DNA of 38,009 bases from Mycobacterium sp. (GTDB taxonomy: Bacteria > Actinomycetota > Actinomycetes > Mycobacteriales > Mycobacteriaceae): the NCBI GenBank assembly GCA_025965895.1, contig JAOPWC010000003.1:1-38009 (forward strand), given 5' to 3'. Both the position numbers and the translations under genes were made by a program. Under the pieces are notes generated by a model, which made no database searches, had not been told where the DNA came from, and worked only from the letters and a program-made list of their open reading frames with translations. This document shows positions 34,752 to 38,009 of this stretch, in pieces. Position 1 is the stretch's first letter. Each line of letters starts with the position of its first letter.

Positions 34752-35639
34752 TCACCGCGGCTCCTTCGTCAGGTCGGCCAAAACGGTGGGCAAAGCCGAC
34801 CGATGGAAGCCGTCGTAGGCTTCGTTGTGCCGCGCGGGCTGTAGATCCCACCAGCCGCGCCGCGCGTTGGGCGCGCCACCGTCCACGCGGATACATGAAC
34901 CGGTGATGTAGCTGGCCGCCGGCGAGAGCAGAAAGACGATCGCCGCCGAGACCTCTGATTCGGTGCCGAAGCGTTGCAGCGGGATGCCCGGGGTGAGGTC
35001 GTTCTGGATGAACTCGGTGTCTTTGGCGTCGTAAGTGTCCAGGCCGGCGGACGCGATCGAGCCTGGGGCGACGGTATTGACTCGGACACCGGATTCGGCC
35101 CACTCGGTAGCCGCGCACTCGCTCAGCGTCAGCATCCCGCCCCGGGACGCCGCCGAGTGGGAGAAGTACGGCCAGCCGTGCCAGATATCGGCGATCATGT
35201 TCACGATGGCGCCGCCGTGCTCGATCATCCATCGGTTGTAGACCTCCCGCATCACGATGAACCCGCCGGTGAGGTTGCTGCGCACGACGGCGTCGAAGCC
35301 CTTGGTAGAGATGGTCTTCAACTGTGCTCGATACTGCCCGCCGGCATTGTTCACGAGGCCGTCGATGCGACCGCGATCGGCAAGTACGGCTTCGACGGTG
35401 TCGATGACGGCGGCTTCGTCGCGGATGTCGGCGACATGTGTTGACACCGAACCGCCGTCGGAGAGGATCTCGTCACTGACGCGATGCAGTTTTGACTCTT
35501 TGCGCCCCACGATGGCGACGTGGGCACCGAGCTGGGCGAGTTCGTGTGCGGTGCACCGCCCGATGCCACTTCCACCGCCGGTAACGATAATGGTCTTACC
35601 CCGGAACAGGTCCGGCGCGTAGATCGAGTCGTAGGGCAT
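34752..35639 (-). CDS. SDR oxidoreductase, trans-2-enoyl-CoA reductase-like
   Basis: A 295-residue short-chain dehydrogenase/reductase. NAD(P) binding is by TIIVTGGGSGIGRCTAHELA, with VGRKESKL and the NNAGG motif following. The usual YxxxK catalytic pair is not present; the position reads YFSHSAASRGGML, as in the 2,4-dienoyl-CoA and peroxisomal trans-2-enoyl-CoA reductase branch. The C-terminal part reads RVNTVAPGSIAS, and the substrate end is long (ARRGWWDLQPARHNEAYDGF). The start ATG lies two bases after the ligase stop, so the genes form one operon, pointing to an acyl-CoA substrate. It could reduce an enoyl- or dienoyl-CoA made by the neighbouring hydratase/ligase system. Confidence 0.88.
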   Translation of the reverse strand: MPYDSIYAPDLFRGKTIIVTGGGSGIGRCTAHELAQLGAHVAIVGRKESKLHRVSDEILSDGGSVSTHVADIRDEAAVIDTVEAVLADRGRIDGLVNNAGGQYRAQLKTISTKGFDAVVRSNLTGGFIVMREVYNRWMIEHGGAIVNMIADIWHGWPYFSHSAASRGGMLTLSECAATEWAESGVRVNTVAPGSIASAGLDTYDAKDTEFIQNDLTPGIPLQRFGTESEVSAAIVFLLSPAASYITGSCIRVDGGAPNARRGWWDLQPARHNEAYDGFHRSALPTVLADLTKEPR

Positions 35640-35641
35640 GA

Positions 35642-37315
35642 TCAGTTCGCCTCCGGGTCTACTGGGCTGAATCGCTTTCGTAACTCAGATTTCTGGATCT
35701 TCCCGGTGGTGGTGACGGGAAGTTCGTCGACGATCTCGATGCGTTCGGGCACCTTCCAGATCGCTATCTGGCAGGTCGTGTGAAGAAAGTCGCGCAGGCC
35801 GTTCAGGTCGGGAATCGGTCCGCGGGAATCCGTCAGGACGATGACCGCGCAGGCGCGTTCACCAACGGTCGGATCTGCTATTCCGACAACCGCGACATTG
35901 GCGATCAGCGGATGTCGCAGCAGAGCCTCTTCAACCTCGAGTGCGCTGATGTTGAATCCGCCGCGGATGATGATGTCCTTCAACCGCCCGGTGACGCGAA
36001 GATATCCGTGGTCGTCGAGGTGCCCGACATCCCCGGTGCGCCACCAGCCCTCATCGTCGGTGGCTGCCGCGGTGAGGTCGGGTCGGCCCCAGTATTCGAT
36101 CAGTCTGCCGGGTCCGCGGTAGCAGATCTCGCCGTCGACACCGGTCGGCACCGGCTTGCCGTCGGCATCGGTGATCTGGATTTGCACCCCCGGCACCGGG
36201 GTTCCGTCTGAAGACACCACCCGTTCGACCGGGTCGCCGGGCTGACACACCGTGGCCATCATGACTTCACTAGATCCGTATGCACTGATCAGCCGGCACG
36301 AGGGAATCAGCCGGGCGGCGTCGTCGACGAGTACCCCTGGGATCGGTGCTCCCGCGGACAGCCAGAACCGCAGCTGCGACAGATCATGCAGGGCGGGGTC
36401 GTAGCGATCGAGGATCATCTTGATGAACGGTGCGGGGCTGGCGGTTCCGGTGCACCGGTAGTCACGGATTCGCTGCATCGCGGCGTCAGCGGTGAAGACG
36501 TCGAGCAGGTGGATGGCCGCGCCGGCGATCGTCGGTGCCATGACTCCGAGCGTCATTCCTAGGGCATGGGTAACCGGGGCAGGCATGAACATCCCATCCG
36601 AACGCGACAGACCGAGGGCCGTCACTGCCTGCTTGGGAAGAAATGAACTAGTATTCCAGGTGTGCAGGCACCCTTTCGGTTTCGACTCGGTGCCCGAGCT
36701 GTACAAAATCAGGTGGCGGTCGTCGGCAGAACCCGGCGCGAACTCTTCGGCTGTGTGCACGTCGGTGCTCAGCAGCTCATCGAGCGAACGAGCACCGTCG
36801 ACGGCGGCGCCCCGAACGACGATTGTTGTCGTCAATGTCGGTGCGGCCGCCGCGATCTCCGCGGCCATCGCCGCGTGGTCGAATCCCCGGAATTCACCAG
36901 GAGTGATCAGTACGCGCGCTCCGGCGTTCTCGACGATGAAGCGGACTTCCTTGCCGCGGTATACCGGCACGATCGGGATCATCACGGCACCCAGCCGCGC
37001 GCACGCGGCGTAGACGAGGATGTATTCGCACCAGTTCGGCATTTGCACGGCGACCCGGTCGCCGTGGTTAATGCCCAGCCGGCGCAGCGAGCACGCCAGA
37101 CGCATTGAGCTGTCACGCAATTCGGCATAACTGTAGGACCGCGTACCATCTGAGACGTACGGATGGTCCGGGAAGGCGTCGGACCAGTGGTCGAGATAGG
37201 ACGCGAAGCTCTGCGTACCCCAGTAGCCAGCACTGAGGTATTCCTCGCGGCGGTCCATCGCGTGGGATGCGCGGGGGATCTCGTTGTCGGCTTTTCGCAC
37301 ATCGTTGACCTGCAT
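35642..37315 (-). CDS. Acyl-CoA synthetase (AMP-forming, FadD-like)
   Basis: A 557-residue adenylating enzyme that joins a carboxylic acid to CoA with ATP. Motif A3 is LILYSSGTESKPKGCLHTW, A5 is ISAYGSSEVMMATVC, A7 is WWRTGDVGHLDDHGYLRVTG, hinge A8 is RLKDIIIRGGFNISALEVEE, and the catalytic lysine is in TTTGKIQKSELRKR. It is a complete protein, resembling ligases for medium-chain, alicyclic or aromatic acids; the substrate is not readable. I chose ATG 37315 because it follows the hydratase stop by one base and MQVNDVRKADNEIPR begins a plausible N-terminus; the frame extends upstream through the hydratase 3' end. It is the middle gene of the hydratase-ligase-SDR operon. Confidence 0.92.
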   Translation of the reverse strand: MQVNDVRKADNEIPRASHAMDRREEYLSAGYWGTQSFASYLDHWSDAFPDHPYVSDGTRSYSYAELRDSSMRLACSLRRLGINHGDRVAVQMPNWCEYILVYAACARLGAVMIPIVPVYRGKEVRFIVENAGARVLITPGEFRGFDHAAMAAEIAAAAPTLTTTIVVRGAAVDGARSLDELLSTDVHTAEEFAPGSADDRHLILYSSGTESKPKGCLHTWNTSSFLPKQAVTALGLSRSDGMFMPAPVTHALGMTLGVMAPTIAGAAIHLLDVFTADAAMQRIRDYRCTGTASPAPFIKMILDRYDPALHDLSQLRFWLSAGAPIPGVLVDDAARLIPSCRLISAYGSSEVMMATVCQPGDPVERVVSSDGTPVPGVQIQITDADGKPVPTGVDGEICYRGPGRLIEYWGRPDLTAAATDDEGWWRTGDVGHLDDHGYLRVTGRLKDIIIRGGFNISALEVEEALLRHPLIANVAVVGIADPTVGERACAVIVLTDSRGPIPDLNGLRDFLHTTCQIAIWKVPERIEIVDELPVTTTGKIQKSELRKRFSPVDPEAN

Positions 37316-37316
37316 G

Positions 37317-38009
37317 CTAGTTCCCCTCCCGGCGGGAGGTGACCCGGTCCTTGTCGCGCTTGTCGATGAATTCCTGCTTGCGCTCGACGATTTCGGGGTT
37401 GCCCATGGTCGAATAGCCGTAGAGGCATTCAAGTCTTAGTTGGTCGTCGAGGGGGCGGCCGACGACCTCGAGAATCGTCGATTTTGCCGATTCGACAGCG
37501 GTTTGGGGGTTGCGCAGGATCTTTGCGGCGATGTCCTGGGCGGTGGCCATCACCTGATCGTGTGGGACAACGCGGTTGACCAGGTGGACCTCCTTCGCGC
37601 GTTGCGCATCGATGGGTTCGCCCATCAATTCCAGTTCCATCGCGATCCCGACACCGCAGGTATTCACCAGCCGGACGATGCCGCCGTCGGCGAAATGCAT
37701 CCCGCGTCTCATATGGAAGAAGCCGAAATTGGCCCGCTCCGAAGCGATGCGGATGTCGCAGGCCAGCGCGAGTTCGATGCCGCCTCCGATTACCCAGCCG
37801 TTGAGCGCCCCGATGATCGGTTTGGGGGTTTTGTGCAATCCGCGGGTGATCCGGCCGGCGAATCCCTTGTCGAGCAGGCTGCGTCCCAGTTCGGGTCCGG
37901 CTGACAGCCACGGGTCGACGTGGGATTTGAGGTCGGCACCGGCACAGAAGGTGGTATCTCCGGCACCGGTGAGGATGGCCAGTCGTGCGGCAGGATCGGC
38001 GGCAAAGCT
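37317..38009 (-). CDS. Enoyl-CoA hydratase/isomerase, 5' end beyond window
   Basis: The last 230 residues of a crotonase-family protein; the frame is open to the window edge. The oxyanion-hole segments are present: AILTGAGDTTFCAGADLKSH with C-A-G-A-D, and IGALNGWVIGGGIELALACD with G-G-G. The C-terminal half (HFADGGIVRLVNTCGVGIAM, LMGEPIDAQRAKEVHLVNRV) is intact up to TSRREGN. It hydrates or isomerises enoyl-CoA esters in beta-oxidation-like routes. The stop is separated from the ligase start by one base, so it lies upstream in the same operon. Only the first ~30 residues should be missing. Confidence 0.9.
   Translation of the reverse strand, partial: SFAADPAARLAILTGAGDTTFCAGADLKSHVDPWLSAGPELGRSLLDKGFAGRITRGLHKTPKPIIGALNGWVIGGGIELALACDIRIASERANFGFFHMRRGMHFADGGIVRLVNTCGVGIAMELELMGEPIDAQRAKEVHLVNRVVPHDQVMATAQDIAAKILRNPQTAVESAKSTILEVVGRPLDDQLRLECLYGYSTMGNPEIVERKQEFIDKRDKDRVTSRREGN

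Noticed and set aside
34282..35232. 316-codon minus-strand frame spanning the hydratase relic and the SDR
   Set aside because: It is out of frame with both homologies and reads through the 17-bp repeat; low-complexity sequence.

Overview
The window is high-GC chromosomal DNA from a mycobacterium, most likely a rapid-growing, Mycolicibacterium-type environmental species. The backbone follows, in recognisable order, the M. tuberculosis block Rv3417c to Rv3391: the groEL1 3' tail, whiB3, an Rv3415c-like gene, sigD and its anti-sigma gene rsdA, an Rv3412-like gene, guaB2, guaB3, choD, the Rv3401/Rv3400 pair, guaA, imuA'-imuB, iunH and acrA1. These assignments rest on remembered protein families and gene order; no search was run.

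Positions 1-2819 are accessory DNA: an IS630-type transposase lacking its N-terminus, fused to the first ~145 codons of a carboxylic acid reductase gene, then a MarR regulator, then the first ~61 codons of a Bxb1-like serine integrase. The integrase fragment abuts the last codons of groEL1 (2820-2900), the known integration site of Bxb1-type phages. The left end therefore looks like the edge of a decayed prophage or island in groEL1.

Positions 2921-14780 are the conserved core: redox and stress regulation (whiB3, sigD-rsdA), guanine nucleotide synthesis (guaB2, guaB3), a ChoD-type oxidoreductase, and a GH65 phosphorylase coupled to a beta-phosphoglucomutase-like phosphatase. Both convergent gene ends in this part carry unrelated 18-bp tandem arrays.

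Positions 15039-20271 break the conserved order. They hold a six-helix class III adenylate cyclase and a Tn554-like tyrosine recombinase trio, whose middle gene has three single-base frameshifts. Positions 20321-24716 return to the core: a small unknown protein, guaA, and the SOS mutasome genes imuA'-imuB behind a clear LexA box. A sulfate assimilation cassette (cysD, cysNC, Rrf2 regulator; 24819-28125) is inserted before iunH and acrA1.

Positions 31349-38009 hold a VIT-type metal transporter driven by a triplicated promoter unit, an Rv2030c-like phosphoribosyltransferase/erythromycin-esterase fusion, a 17-bp tandem repeat with an enoyl-CoA hydratase relic, and a leftward acyl-CoA operon (SDR, acyl-CoA ligase, enoyl-CoA hydratase) running off the right edge. 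Several genes have a TANNNT box 6-8 nt before the start codon and no Shine-Dalgarno sequence, which suggests leaderless transcripts.
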